From the IMG/VR virus record IMGVR_UViG_3300032032_000568, positions 1 to 23,330 of that record: a stretch of DNA of 23,330 bases; one strand, written 5' to 3'. A program made the translations under genes and the position numbers. Below, in pieces: positions 1-7,667 of this stretch. The stretch's first letter is position 1; every line of letters starts with the position of its first letter. The stretch is from a virus. The notes beneath the pieces are model-generated. The model saw only the letters and a list, made by a program, of their open reading frames with translations. It searched no databases and was not told the origin of the DNA.

Positions 1-700
1 CTAAAACTGTGCCATTTGTTGCATATTTTATTTCTATATTTTTTCCATTCTCACTAAGAAGATCTAAAATTTTATAATGCATTGGATCCATTAATGGTTC
101 TCCTCCAGCAAATTCTACTCTTTTAAAATAAGGTAATAGCTTTCTTAAACTATCCCAAAATTCTTTTTTATCATCAAATAATCCAACATATGGTGCTTTT
201 GTAAGACCTAAATCTTCTACTGCTTTAACAAGATAATTGTCTTCTTTTTTATAATGTTCTACAATACTATTCCAATCTTTCCATTGCGTACTATCTAACG
301 GATTGCACATACGACATTTTAAATTACATAAGTTATTAATTTTAATTTCAATAGTAGGTAATTCAAAAGGCATTGTCATATCTGTAGTAAGACTTTTAAG
401 TGCGTCAGGGTAAAGATTAACTCTAGATTCTGGCATATTATCTGCAATATGTCTTTGTCTTAAACTTTGTACTCCTTGGTCTTCTAGGTCAAAACACGGT
501 TTACATACGTCAGGACGTTCATCGCTTAATACTTGACGTCTAACTTCACGCATATTTTCACCATTCCACACTTCTTCTAAAGTTTCGTTTTTAATATTAC
601 CAATAGGAAGACTTCTGCAACATACTTTAATTGCGCCATCTTCTCTAGTAGCAAGACCTGTAAAAGGGTGCATACAAAACGTACAACTTTTATTTTTCAT
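1..700 (-). CDS. Radical SAM protein with N-terminal twitch/SPASM-like domain (3' end cut by window edge)
   Basis: The reverse strand is open from an ATG at 700 to the left edge, giving 233 codons with no stop. Residues 1-75 hold paired cysteines (C6, C9, C27, C28, C66, C69) in the arrangement of a SPASM/twitch auxiliary [4Fe-4S] domain, with a PF..L....G...CC signature, placed here before the catalytic domain. The radical SAM core follows, with CNLKCRMC (C125, C129, C132, the CX3CX2C cluster ligands) and a GGEP SAM-binding motif at 199-202. This order matches twitch-domain radical SAM proteins known from marine T4-like phages. The family uses S-adenosylmethionine and a reduced Fe-S cluster to start radical chemistry; the substrate is unknown. 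The start overlaps the end of the 456-residue gene by 11 bases, so it is the last visible member of the coupled cassette. It is the third radical SAM gene here. Confidence 0.88.
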   Translation of the reverse strand, partial: MKNKSCTFCMHPFTGLATREDGAIKVCCRSLPIGNIKNETLEEVWNGENMREVRRQVLSDERPDVCKPCFDLEDQGVQSLRQRHIADNMPESRVNLYPDALKSLTTDMTMPFELPTIEIKINNLCNLKCRMCNPLDSTQWKDWNSIVEHYKKEDNYLVKAVEDLGLTKAPYVGLFDDKKEFWDSLRKLLPYFKRVEFAGGEPLMDPMHYKILDLLSENGKNIEIKYATNGTVL

Positions 701-2060
701 CTAAATTTTTCCAATCCTCTCCAAATCTCCATAGTGGAGCCTTTAAATCTTCAAGATCCATTTCTTCAAATTTTTCTACTGGGCCAGTATGTCGTTTATA
801 ATCTGCCAAGCCATCCCAAGCATGAACTGAAGCAACTAATTGTATTTTAGGACTTTTTTCTTTTAATATACGCAATAATTTGTTTTCTTTTTCTAATCTT
901 TGTTTAACAGTAATAAAAGCTACTGTAGGTTCATAAGCAAAAATATTACTAATATTAAAAATTGTATTTTCATCATTATTAATATCTATATTAAATTCAT
1001 TTAATAAATCGCATTGAACAAATTGCATTTTTATATCATCTTTTAAATGCCACAATTTAGCAACTTTACTAAAATTAGTAATAATTTCTTGTTTACTTTG
1101 AAACCAGTCTGGTGCTTTATCTTTAATAAGTCCTTTTAAGAACTTATGATAGTCGTGTCCGTTAAATTCATTAATTGTTTCTTTCATATACCATAATGCA
1201 TTAGGATTATAATCATAAAATATAACTTCTGTATTTTCATCATGTCCATACTTGTCTAAATATAATAACCAATTAAATCCACTAGCAGGAGTAATCAATT
1301 GTGAAACAGGTCCTTTTATATTAACGTCTTGTAATTTTTCTGTATTAGTAGGATAATAAAGTCTATTCGCGGCAAAATTATATTTTTGATATATGCTTTG
1401 ACTATTTTCTTGAAAGTCTGAATCATATTCAGCATAATAACATTTTTTACTATCTCTTATTTTCTGATCAAATATTACTATATTCTCATCATTGTCTAAA
1501 GCAATATTAAGTATATTCCAGCCATGCCATTTATCTTTATACTCTATCATTTCATTACCGGGTTTAATCCAAAGTGGTGTATGGTTATCATGATAATTTT
1601 CTTCACTTCTAATAGGTACTGCTTTTAAGTGCTTTTCGTTTTCTACTTCTGCACCTATATCTGGATAATCATATTCAACCCATTTTTTTAAATTGATAAC
1701 ATAACATTGTTCATGAAGTTCATAGTATCCTTCTTTTCTATCTAGTATATGTCCTGCTATAAAGAAATCTGTTTTAACTAATTCTTCCAAATATTTAAAA
1801 AATTTATCCCCTTCAAATTCTGTATCTACTGTATAAATTACTGCGTGAGTATAATCTTTTTCAGATTGTTTTAGACCATTTTCTTCTGATATTGCAGTTA
1901 ACAAATCATATCCATTGCTAGTAATATTTTGCACTTGATAATCTGCAATATTTTTAATTAATTCTTTAGTCCAAGTCCTTTGAATTTTATACATTGTGTC
2001 TAAACAAATAAATGCAATTTTAGACTTTTCTTTTGTAAGTGCTTCAAATTTATATGCCAT
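690..2060 (-). CDS. Two-domain protein: glycosyltransferase-like N-half and Rossmann-like C-half, function unknown
   Basis: A 456-residue protein that I do not recognise as a named family. The N-terminal half (about 70-130) has a beta-strand run (THAVIYTVDT), then FIAGHILDR, GYYELHEQCYVIN and a Trp, a pattern seen in phage proteins placed near glycosyltransferases. The C-terminal half (about 250-420) has VSQLITPASGFNWLLYL, IFYDYNPNALW and FNISNIFAYEPT, which reads like a Rossmann fold of methyltransferase type: a loop, then an acidic strand end, then a strand-helix pair. The ATG at 2060 overlaps the oxygenase gene by 11 bases and has AAGGAG/TTGGA upstream. Its position between an oxygenase and a radical SAM gene suggests a role in the same modification pathway. 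The two-domain reading is inference from motif shape only. It could instead be one large uncharacterised fold. Confidence 0.8.
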   Translation of the reverse strand: MAYKFEALTKEKSKIAFICLDTMYKIQRTWTKELIKNIADYQVQNITSNGYDLLTAISEENGLKQSEKDYTHAVIYTVDTEFEGDKFFKYLEELVKTDFFIAGHILDRKEGYYELHEQCYVINLKKWVEYDYPDIGAEVENEKHLKAVPIRSEENYHDNHTPLWIKPGNEMIEYKDKWHGWNILNIALDNDENIVIFDQKIRDSKKCYYAEYDSDFQENSQSIYQKYNFAANRLYYPTNTEKLQDVNIKGPVSQLITPASGFNWLLYLDKYGHDENTEVIFYDYNPNALWYMKETINEFNGHDYHKFLKGLIKDKAPDWFQSKQEIITNFSKVAKLWHLKDDIKMQFVQCDLLNEFNIDINNDENTIFNISNIFAYEPTVAFITVKQRLEKENKLLRILKEKSPKIQLVASVHAWDGLADYKRHTGPVEKFEEMDLEDLKAPLWRFGEDWKNLDEK

Positions 2061-2703
2061 ATTTGTTCCAACTCCTTGCTATTAAATCTGTAAATTCTTT
2101 TCTTTTATTTCCTACGTGTATTTGAGCAATCATATGAATTCTATCTATCATAGAATTATTACTAACTTGATGATTTTTTAAAATGTTAACCATATAAACT
2201 CTTCCGTCTTTAAACGGTACAGTACCATGATCCTGTAAATGCATAACACATTCCGATGGATGTTGTATAGCTACATTAATTGGTATAAGATAATTCATTA
2301 AATCTTTAGGTATCATTGTTCCTGGATGATCATTATGATTAGACACACTTCCTCCCGGTCTCAATTTCATAAATCTTATCCTAGAATATTTTTCTGCAGG
2401 AAACTCATCCCAAAATTTTACAGTTTCAGGACATAATTTTTTTAATGTTGTCCATTTATAAGGAGCATTTAATTCATCTTCATGTCCATATTCTTTTGCT
2501 ACTTGCGTTTTATTCACATCTAAACCATGCAAACAACAACTTTCCCAACCTTTATGATTTTCTCCTTCTCTGTGTTCTACATAATAAGGTTCTACTTTAA
2601 CTAATTCTTTTTCTATTTCAGGAAAACTTACATCTAATCGTAACCATCCCAGTTCACGATTTATAAATTTATTAATAATTTCTTGTGTTAATTGTTCAGA
2701 CAT
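2050..2703 (-). CDS. 2-oxoglutarate/Fe(II)-dependent oxygenase, aspartyl/asparaginyl hydroxylase-like
   Basis: A 217-residue protein with the signature of the Asp/Asn beta-hydroxylase-like branch of the 2OG-Fe(II) oxygenase superfamily. The facial-triad HxD is H123-N-D125, after RPGGSVSN; a distal histidine at H178 sits in NHQVSNNS, followed by DRIHMI with R188, the expected 2-oxoglutarate carboxylate ligand. Spacing and length fit the cupin-like catalytic core. The reaction would be Fe(II)-dependent hydroxylation coupled to decarboxylation of 2-oxoglutarate; the substrate is not evident. Family members hydroxylate protein side chains or small molecules. The ATG at 2703 has AGGA seven bases upstream and overlaps the methyltransferase gene by 8 bases. 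2OG-Fe(II) oxygenases are frequent auxiliary genes in marine T4-like phages. No signal peptide or membrane segment is visible. Confidence 0.88.
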   Translation of the reverse strand: MSEQLTQEIINKFINRELGWLRLDVSFPEIEKELVKVEPYYVEHREGENHKGWESCCLHGLDVNKTQVAKEYGHEDELNAPYKWTTLKKLCPETVKFWDEFPAEKYSRIRFMKLRPGGSVSNHNDHPGTMIPKDLMNYLIPINVAIQHPSECVMHLQDHGTVPFKDGRVYMVNILKNHQVSNNSMIDRIHMIAQIHVGNKRKEFTDLIARSWNKYGI

Positions 2704-3307
2704 TCTTTTTTCCTATCACCATATACCTTTCATATTTAGGTAATTCTAATGTACCTGAATACAAAATATTAGTTAATGTACATTTCTTTTTAAAATCTTC
2801 AATATTATCTACACAACTAATATGTTCTTTATGTTCTTTAAAATTATTACTTTGTAAAATTATTAATTTATCTTTAGGAATATTTTCCAACCATTTATTA
2901 TATTGATCCCATGACATATGCTCACACACTGTATTAATAATCATATCATAATCATTATAATTTTTAAAATCTATCATATCACAAGTATCTGCTTTAAATT
3001 TTCCATTAATTTCATAATGTTTATTCATATTAAGTGCAATAGGTTTACACCCTGGATCAATATCTATACTCCTAATTTTATTCACTTTAAAATTACTATT
3101 GAACAATAGTGTAGCCATTACACCATACCAGCCGCCACATATAAGAACATTTGCGTTAATAGGTTTTATTATATCGTTAAGTTGTTCAATTAACCAAACT
3201 TTACTAGATATTTGCCCTTTCCAAAAACTTTCTAACGTTTTATATTTGTCATCAGAGCCTCTGATAGCATCCATCCAGTACATCACATCTTTAATATTGA
3301 GTTTCAA
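2696..3307 (-). CDS. Class I SAM-dependent methyltransferase
   Basis: A 203-residue Rossmann-fold methyltransferase. Motif I is VLICGGWYGVMATLL (about 54-68, a glycine-rich SAM-binding loop). Motif II is the acidic strand end SIDIDP (about 80-85). Later come ADTCDMIDF (about 106-114) and the strand DMIINTVCEHM (121-131), where a motif IV catalytic region is expected. The acceptor cannot be told from sequence. The start is a TTG at 3307, chosen because AGGAG lies six bases upstream (3314-3318). The next in-frame ATG would remove eight residues and has no comparable site. The gene overlaps the radical SAM gene before it by 17 bases and the oxygenase gene after it by 8. It lies between a radical SAM enzyme and a hydroxylase, consistent with a multi-step tailoring pathway. 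That role is inference. Confidence 0.85.
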   Translation of the reverse strand: MKLNIKDVMYWMDAIRGSDDKYKTLESFWKGQISSKVWLIEQLNDIIKPINANVLICGGWYGVMATLLFNSNFKVNKIRSIDIDPGCKPIALNMNKHYEINGKFKADTCDMIDFKNYNDYDMIINTVCEHMSWDQYNKWLENIPKDKLIILQSNNFKEHKEHISCVDNIEDFKKKCTLTNILYSGTLELPKYERYMVIGKKNV

Positions 3308-4280
3308 ATTGTTCTCCTAATCTATCAAATTTTCCACATTGTTTTGAACATTCCATTAAAGGTTTATCTGTCCAAGTATCTTCTATCTTTCTAAAAAATT
3401 GCGAATCAAATATTTCTTTTAAAGATTTGTTATGCAAATTAGTAAATTCTCCTATTTGATCCATATAATCTACCCTTGAGTCTTGTGTAGGCAATGTCCA
3501 TTGCAAATCTAACCAACAACAAGGACTAACAGTACCATCTGCTGAAATATATATTTGACTATATTTTTTAGCTTTACAATCTATGACGCAAGAAGTTATT
3601 TTTGCTTCTTGCATTTTAGCTATCATTTCAAAACTTTTTTTACTTGGCTCCAATATATGCGTTGTCTTTCCTGAGTCGTCTATAGCATGAAATTTATCAT
3701 TTTTAAATCTTGATGTATGTTTATAACTAAAAGATTTAAAACCTAATTCCTTGCTCATTTTTTGGCATTCTTCAACTTGGTGTTCATTATGTTTAAAAAC
3801 CAACATATGCCATTTTGCAAAACCACCTGCTTTAATAAATGCTTTAGCATTTGTAATTATTTTTTTCCAGTCAGTAGAAACACGATACAGATGATGAGTA
3901 TCTGCCAAACCGTCTATGCCAAAAGTTATTTTTACTTTTTCTTTAGCTAACTCTTCCCACCAATTTATATCTCTAGCACTACCATTTGTGTGCATAGCTA
4001 ATCTAATTTTTGGATTAATACTTCTAATGTACTGATAAATTTCTAACGTATCCTGTGCAATTATAGGATCTCCTAAATTACCACACATGAATAAACTATC
4101 TAGTTGAATTAAGAATTCTGTTGGGAACCATTTTTTAAATGTGTCTAAATTAATCTCTACAAGATGTATTAATGGATTTAAAGGACCTCCACCTATTCTT
4201 CTAGGACACATAGGACATCTAGCTTGACATTTGCTAGTAATTTCTAAATGCACATCTTTTATTTCTGTATAATTATACAT
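3291..4280 (-). CDS. Radical SAM protein with C-terminal SPASM-like cluster
   Basis: A radical SAM enzyme of 329 residues from the chosen ATG at 4280. The cluster motif is CQARCPMC (C18, C22, C25). Later motifs include FMCGNLGDPII, AMHTNG and ITFGIDGL, which follow the barrel strands of the family. The C-terminal part has CVIDC, then ISADGTVSPCCW and CSKQC, a SPASM-like set of cysteines for auxiliary [4Fe-4S] clusters. SPASM radical SAM enzymes often modify peptides or proteins, but others act on small molecules. The frame is open upstream to a TTG at 4307 and an ATG at 4304, but ATG 4280 is preferred for its AAGGA five bases before it, and because the family motif begins shortly after. The gene overlaps the 63-residue gene by 8 bases and the methyltransferase gene by 17. 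Confidence 0.88.
   Translation of the reverse strand: MYNYTEIKDVHLEITSKCQARCPMCPRRIGGGPLNPLIHLVEINLDTFKKWFPTEFLIQLDSLFMCGNLGDPIIAQDTLEIYQYIRSINPKIRLAMHTNGSARDINWWEELAKEKVKITFGIDGLADTHHLYRVSTDWKKIITNAKAFIKAGGFAKWHMLVFKHNEHQVEECQKMSKELGFKSFSYKHTSRFKNDKFHAIDDSGKTTHILEPSKKSFEMIAKMQEAKITSCVIDCKAKKYSQIYISADGTVSPCCWLDLQWTLPTQDSRVDYMDQIGEFTNLHNKSLKEIFDSQFFRKIEDTWTDKPLMECSKQCGKFDRLGEQFETQY
3314..3318 (-). promoter_or_regulatory. Shine-Dalgarno AGGAG fixing a TTG start
   Basis: AGGAG on the minus strand lies six bases before TTG at 3307. This supports the non-ATG start of the methyltransferase gene inside the end of the upstream radical SAM gene. Confidence 0.65.
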
Positions 4281-4464
4281 CTTCTTCCTTTGGTAATAAA
4301 TCATCAAACTCTGTTTGTGTAATCATTTCTAATTCTACTGCGTCAGCACCTTCTTTATAATGTTGATCAACTTCTTCCTCTATCATTTTATATGGCAAAC
4401 TATAATGCCATATTACTTCCTTTTTACCTTTTGTTACTATACATTTATAATTACAAAGTTCCAT
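4273..4464 (-). CDS. 63-residue protein between two radical SAM genes, function unknown
   Basis: A small open frame that overlaps the upstream radical SAM gene by 14 bases and the downstream one by 8, so it is fully embedded in the coupled cassette. The peptide starts MELCNYKC (C4 and C8), then a basic stretch VTKGKKEVIW, an aromatic HYSLPYK, and an acidic helical second half ending LLPKEEDV. It has no transmembrane segment, signal peptide or obvious core such as a Gly- or Cys-rich tail. Two readings are possible: a small accessory or scaffold protein with a beta-alpha fold, or a substrate of the flanking radical SAM enzymes. I cannot choose between them. The AAAGGA upstream of ATG is about 12 bases away, so it probably relies on translational coupling. 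The codon pattern looks like its neighbours and the frame is bounded by real genes, which supports it being expressed. Confidence 0.7.
   Translation of the reverse strand: MELCNYKCIVTKGKKEVIWHYSLPYKMIEEEVDQHYKEGADAVELEMITQTEFDDLLPKEEDV
4286..4290 (-). promoter_or_regulatory. Shine-Dalgarno AAGGA fixing the start at 4280
   Basis: AAGGA (minus strand, inside the AAAGGAAGAAG run) is five bases before ATG 4280. The upstream in-frame ATG 4304 and TTG 4307 lack such a site. Confidence 0.6.
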
Positions 4465-5437
4465 TTAAATTTTTTTCCTTTGGTATTTTCGAATCAGCTG
4501 AACTTACACACGTCGGTGTTATACAAACTTGTGGTTTATCAAATAATTTAAAACCACCTTCTATAGTTCCTAACGGTTTGTCGTGACAACTGTACCCTCT
4601 TTTAATTTCTCCTCCTGGCTCTCTTATTATGCAACTTTGATAGCCTGCATTACAACTCCAACCTTTAAATTTATTAAATCCAAATGCATTAAGTCTTTCT
4701 GCTTGGTCTATTTCATATTGTTTTCCTAAATTATCAAACAATATTAATTGTTTTGCTTCATGGGTCATTTCATTTTGTAATATATTAACTTGTTCTTCTG
4801 TATAACCATCTACAATATAACTTGCTGTAGTATCACTTTGAGGTTTAAGAGTAACGTGTAATCCTTTATCTTTAAATCTTTTACATCTATCAAAGTATTC
4901 ATCCCATCTATCGGGCACCATAACTTGATTGATTGTTATTAACACACCTTGTTCTTGCAAAAATTTAAGTTTATTTCCAAAGTCTTCTTCATTAGAAAAT
5001 TCTGCATGGTAACTTGCTGTAATACCTCTCCGATCTAAAGGGTAAGTTGCATCCAACCAACGACTCCACCATTTAAGACCCGGACTACAATTACTAGTCA
5101 TATGAACACTAAGATATTCACTAGAAGGTTCAGCATAATATTCTAATAAATTTATTAACCCTTTGTATGCTGTAGGTTCTCCTCCACTAAAACTAAAATG
5201 AAATTTACTAAATCCATTTTCACCTGCTTGTTTTTTAATTTCTTTCATAGTACTTTGATATTGTTCTAATGGTCTATGATCTAAAACTTTACTTTTAGCA
5301 TAAGGCCAACAATAGCTACAGTCATAATTACAAAATCTTCCAAGAATCCAACTAACAGAGAACACATTTTGTTCTAACATAGTTTTTTGTCCGAATTTGA
5401 CTATATCATTAAATGGTATATTATTTTGATAATCCAC
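4451..5437 (-). CDS. Radical SAM protein with C-terminal auxiliary-cluster cysteines
   Basis: A radical SAM enzyme of 328 residues from GTG 5437. The cluster motif is CNYDCSYC (C36, C40, C43) preceded by SWILGRF. The SAM-binding GGEP motif lies in FHFSFSGGEPTAYKG, and HMTSNC and ITASYH follow the barrel strands. The C-terminal region carries further cysteines (GWSCNAG, QSCIIREPGGEI, GYSC, then CITPTC), suggesting one or two auxiliary Fe-S clusters of SPASM type. The substrate is unknown. The start is GTG in either case: GTG 5437 has AAGGA eight bases upstream, while GTG 5443 has it only two bases away, so 5437 is preferred; the difference is two residues. It overlaps the preceding glycosyltransferase-like gene by 17 bases and the 63-residue gene by 14. 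Confidence 0.88.
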   Translation of the reverse strand: MDYQNNIPFNDIVKFGQKTMLEQNVFSVSWILGRFCNYDCSYCWPYAKSKVLDHRPLEQYQSTMKEIKKQAGENGFSKFHFSFSGGEPTAYKGLINLLEYYAEPSSEYLSVHMTSNCSPGLKWWSRWLDATYPLDRRGITASYHAEFSNEEDFGNKLKFLQEQGVLITINQVMVPDRWDEYFDRCKRFKDKGLHVTLKPQSDTTASYIVDGYTEEQVNILQNEMTHEAKQLILFDNLGKQYEIDQAERLNAFGFNKFKGWSCNAGYQSCIIREPGGEIKRGYSCHDKPLGTIEGGFKLFDKPQVCITPTCVSSADSKIPKEKNLNGTL

Positions 5438-6128
5438 AAACACTATCCTTCATTTTATATTTGTAATATTCTTTTAACCACGTAAAATTATTAATTAATT
5501 TTAATTTACTTGGTAAATCTTTACTTTCAGATCCGTATTCTTTTCCTGCTAACGCTCCTTTAATTGCATATGACCCAAACAGTTTATCTTTTCCAACGGT
5601 ACACCAAACATCTAATCTACTATCTGTTTCTTTATCATCACCTCTATCAATTACTTTACTACTTAATTTTACACACTCTCTAAATGCCGATTTAAAAGTA
5701 TTAAACGCATTTGTATTGAATACGCTAATATTAGAAACTTGTTCCATTGCTCTAAATCTGTTACTAATACTAGTTGTCATATCTGTAGTATCTTCTTTCA
5801 TTTCTAATGTTAATCTACGAGGTAAAAGTTTTACACCACCGTACCCATATTCTAAATTATTAATTGGATTTTTACTTCTCCAGACGTGTACTACATTTTC
5901 ATTTCTTTTTTCAGGCATAAAATCAAAATTAAAATCATCTAATACTTTAGCATCACCATCAACGACCCAAAACATTTTTGTCAAACATTTACTTGCGGCT
6001 GTTTTATGTGCTTTATGAATTCCTTGTACACCATCTACCCGTTGAACTACAGGAAATCTTTTATATAATTCATTAAAGTGCTTGTCAGCATTAACTTCTT
6101 TATAGCTTATAAAAACAATATCATACAT
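5421..6128 (-). CDS. Glycosyltransferase-like protein (DGD type), paralogue of the preceding gene
   Basis: A 235-residue protein. The N-terminus has DIVFISYKEVNADKHF, then RFPVVQRVDGVQGIHKAHK and FWVVDGDAKVLDDF, with D57-G-D59 at the position of a GT-A metal- and nucleotide-sugar-binding DxD motif. The C-terminal part has AFRECVKLS, a DR, LDVWCTVGKD and KGALAG. Each of these patterns recurs in order in the gene at 6128-7075, so the two are full-length paralogues. Sugar transfer is inferred from the DGD context; donor and acceptor are unknown. ATG 6128 overlaps the upstream stop by one base (TAATG), with AAGGA eight bases before it, a typical translational coupling junction. The paralogue is about 80 residues longer. 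Confidence 0.78.
   Translation of the reverse strand: MYDIVFISYKEVNADKHFNELYKRFPVVQRVDGVQGIHKAHKTAASKCLTKMFWVVDGDAKVLDDFNFDFMPEKRNENVVHVWRSKNPINNLEYGYGGVKLLPRRLTLEMKEDTTDMTTSISNRFRAMEQVSNISVFNTNAFNTFKSAFRECVKLSSKVIDRGDDKETDSRLDVWCTVGKDKLFGSYAIKGALAGKEYGSESKDLPSKLKLINNFTWLKEYYKYKMKDSVCGLSK
5446..5450 (-). promoter_or_regulatory. Shine-Dalgarno AAGGA favouring GTG 5437
   Basis: AAGGA on the minus strand is eight bases before GTG 5437 and only two before GTG 5443, so the later GTG is the better start. Confidence 0.5.
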
Positions 6129-7075
6129 TATATGGTCCTTTTCTTAAAAATTCTTGGGCTATTCATATAAACAGATTTAAAAAACTTACTTTGTTCTGTA
6201 GACAAAGGTAATACAGGTAAATCTATTTCTTCTCTATTTCTAATTTCGTGTCCTAATTTTATTATTTCAGCCATTATTTCTACTTCATTTAACTTAGAAT
6301 GTTTAGGCCTTTTTGCTTCTAAACTATCTCCACTTCCCATTTTGTTTGGTTGCCATTCAGATAAAAGATATTCAAAATCTCTTACTAAATTTATATCCCA
6401 ATCAGTACAAACAACTTTATGACAGCCCATTCTTGCTCCATATATTGACCATAGACCGTTTTCTACATCTGCTCCTACCGACATCCACACTAATAATCTA
6501 TGATAATTTTGCCACCACAAAGTTTTTAGTTTTGATGCTCTAGCATTTCTATCAATGCTCATTTTTACTCCTTCTCTAAAACCTGATCTCCAGGCTTGTA
6601 AAGGACTAGCATTAATATAACTTGTAGAATAATTTTCGTTAAACTGATAATAATTAGGGAAATGACAAAACTCTACTGAATTTTTATCTTTGCCATCATG
6701 ATTTTCATGAGTTTTCATATTTTTAACAAAATCTTTTGTCCACAATTTTAAACTACCATTACCATATTTTAATCCATTTAAATCAATGTTACCACACCAG
6801 CTAAACATATATGTATTATCTACGCCTAATGCTTTTAAATCTATTTCAACATCTAGAAAATCTTTATCTACAATAGTATCACCATCTATTGTAACAAATC
6901 TTTCTACTTCAGATATATCTGCACACGCTTTATGGGCCGCATCTAATCCTGTTACACCTTGAACTCGTTTAGCCCAAGGAAATTTTTTCTTAAGATCCGC
7001 ATAATTCCTTTCAGCATTAGGTTCGTCATAACTTAAAAATACTAAATCACAATCTTGAATTTTAATTCTATCCAT
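6128..7075 (-). CDS. Glycosyltransferase-like protein (DGD type)
   Basis: A 315-residue protein. Residues 8-70 carry DCDLVFLSYDEPNAERNY, KFPWAKRVQGVTGLDAAHK and RFVTIDGDTIVD, with D64-G-D66 as the putative GT-A DxD-type motif. The second half has WRSGFREGVKMS, DR, RLLVWMSVGADVENGLW and YGARMG, matching in order the gene that follows. The extra C-terminal tail (about 240-315) is absent from the shorter paralogue. A role in glycosylation of a phage or host surface component is plausible, since it sits downstream of the tail-fibre genes with three other glycosyltransferase-like genes. This is inference; no acceptor is visible. ATG 7075 has GAGGT five bases upstream and overlaps the 199-residue gene by 8 bases. 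Confidence 0.8.
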   Translation of the reverse strand: MDRIKIQDCDLVFLSYDEPNAERNYADLKKKFPWAKRVQGVTGLDAAHKACADISEVERFVTIDGDTIVDKDFLDVEIDLKALGVDNTYMFSWCGNIDLNGLKYGNGSLKLWTKDFVKNMKTHENHDGKDKNSVEFCHFPNYYQFNENYSTSYINASPLQAWRSGFREGVKMSIDRNARASKLKTLWWQNYHRLLVWMSVGADVENGLWSIYGARMGCHKVVCTDWDINLVRDFEYLLSEWQPNKMGSGDSLEAKRPKHSKLNEVEIMAEIIKLGHEIRNREEIDLPVLPLSTEQSKFFKSVYMNSPRIFKKRTI

Positions 7076-7667
7076 TAACTACCTCATAACTATAATCATA
7101 AAGTTTCCGACAATATAAAGAAGGAATATTATTACTTTTATGCTCCATTGTAAGTGTTTTTTGTTTAATTAAATTGTTTAAACTTACAGGTAATACATAA
7201 TCTAATATATTAGCATCATCTTTTTTAGTAACATAAAAATTTAAAATTATATTTTTTGACATATCTAACGTATTTTCTATTTCTTGTCCTAAATTATCAT
7301 TAATTTTAATATTCCATTGCTTATTTTTCATATCTAATTTAAATGAAATTTTATCATCTATATTATTAGAGTCTATTTTATATACATTTCTATTTTCTGC
7401 TTTTTTAGGTGACGAAATTTCATACTCTATTCCATCCATTTCTGTTTTAGACTTAACAATATATTTTCCATCTTGTAAAATTACTACATATTGAGATAAA
7501 TTTTTTAACCCAATAGCAATATCGTGTCCTAAAGACTCTGATATTTCTACAGAGTTTCCTTTCTTAGTTACACTACAATTAAGAACTTGCCCGGTATCTT
7601 TATTAAAACTAAAATACCATTTTTGTTTTTGTATAATAGGTCTAAATGTTAAATCAGTTCTTTGCAT
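7068..7667 (-). CDS. Small beta-rich protein of unknown function
   Basis: A 199-residue protein rich in Lys, Asn, Ile and alternating hydrophobic positions, predicted mostly beta. The N-terminal region (KWYFSFNKDTGQVLNCSV, then VVILQDGKYIVKSK) resembles short beta domains in marine T4-like phage proteins. A second part (about 110-140) has a similar cadence, KQWNIKINDNLGQEI, so it may contain two related beta units. No catalytic motif, signal peptide or membrane segment is visible. It lies between the two pairs of glycosyltransferase-like genes, overlapping the upstream one by 19 bases and the downstream one by 8. ATG 7667 has a good GGAG site five bases upstream. Possible roles are a carbohydrate- or fibre-binding adaptor for the enzymes around it, or a minor virion protein. 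Neither is shown. Confidence 0.72.
   Translation of the reverse strand: MQRTDLTFRPIIQKQKWYFSFNKDTGQVLNCSVTKKGNSVEISESLGHDIAIGLKNLSQYVVILQDGKYIVKSKTEMDGIEYEISSPKKAENRNVYKIDSNNIDDKISFKLDMKNKQWNIKINDNLGQEIENTLDMSKNIILNFYVTKKDDANILDYVLPVSLNNLIKQKTLTMEHKSNNIPSLYCRKLYDYSYEVVNG

Noticed and set aside
4302-4307. TTG 4307 or ATG 4304 as start of the middle radical SAM gene
   Set aside because: Neither has a good ribosome site, while ATG 4280 has AAGGA at five bases and begins just before the family motif.
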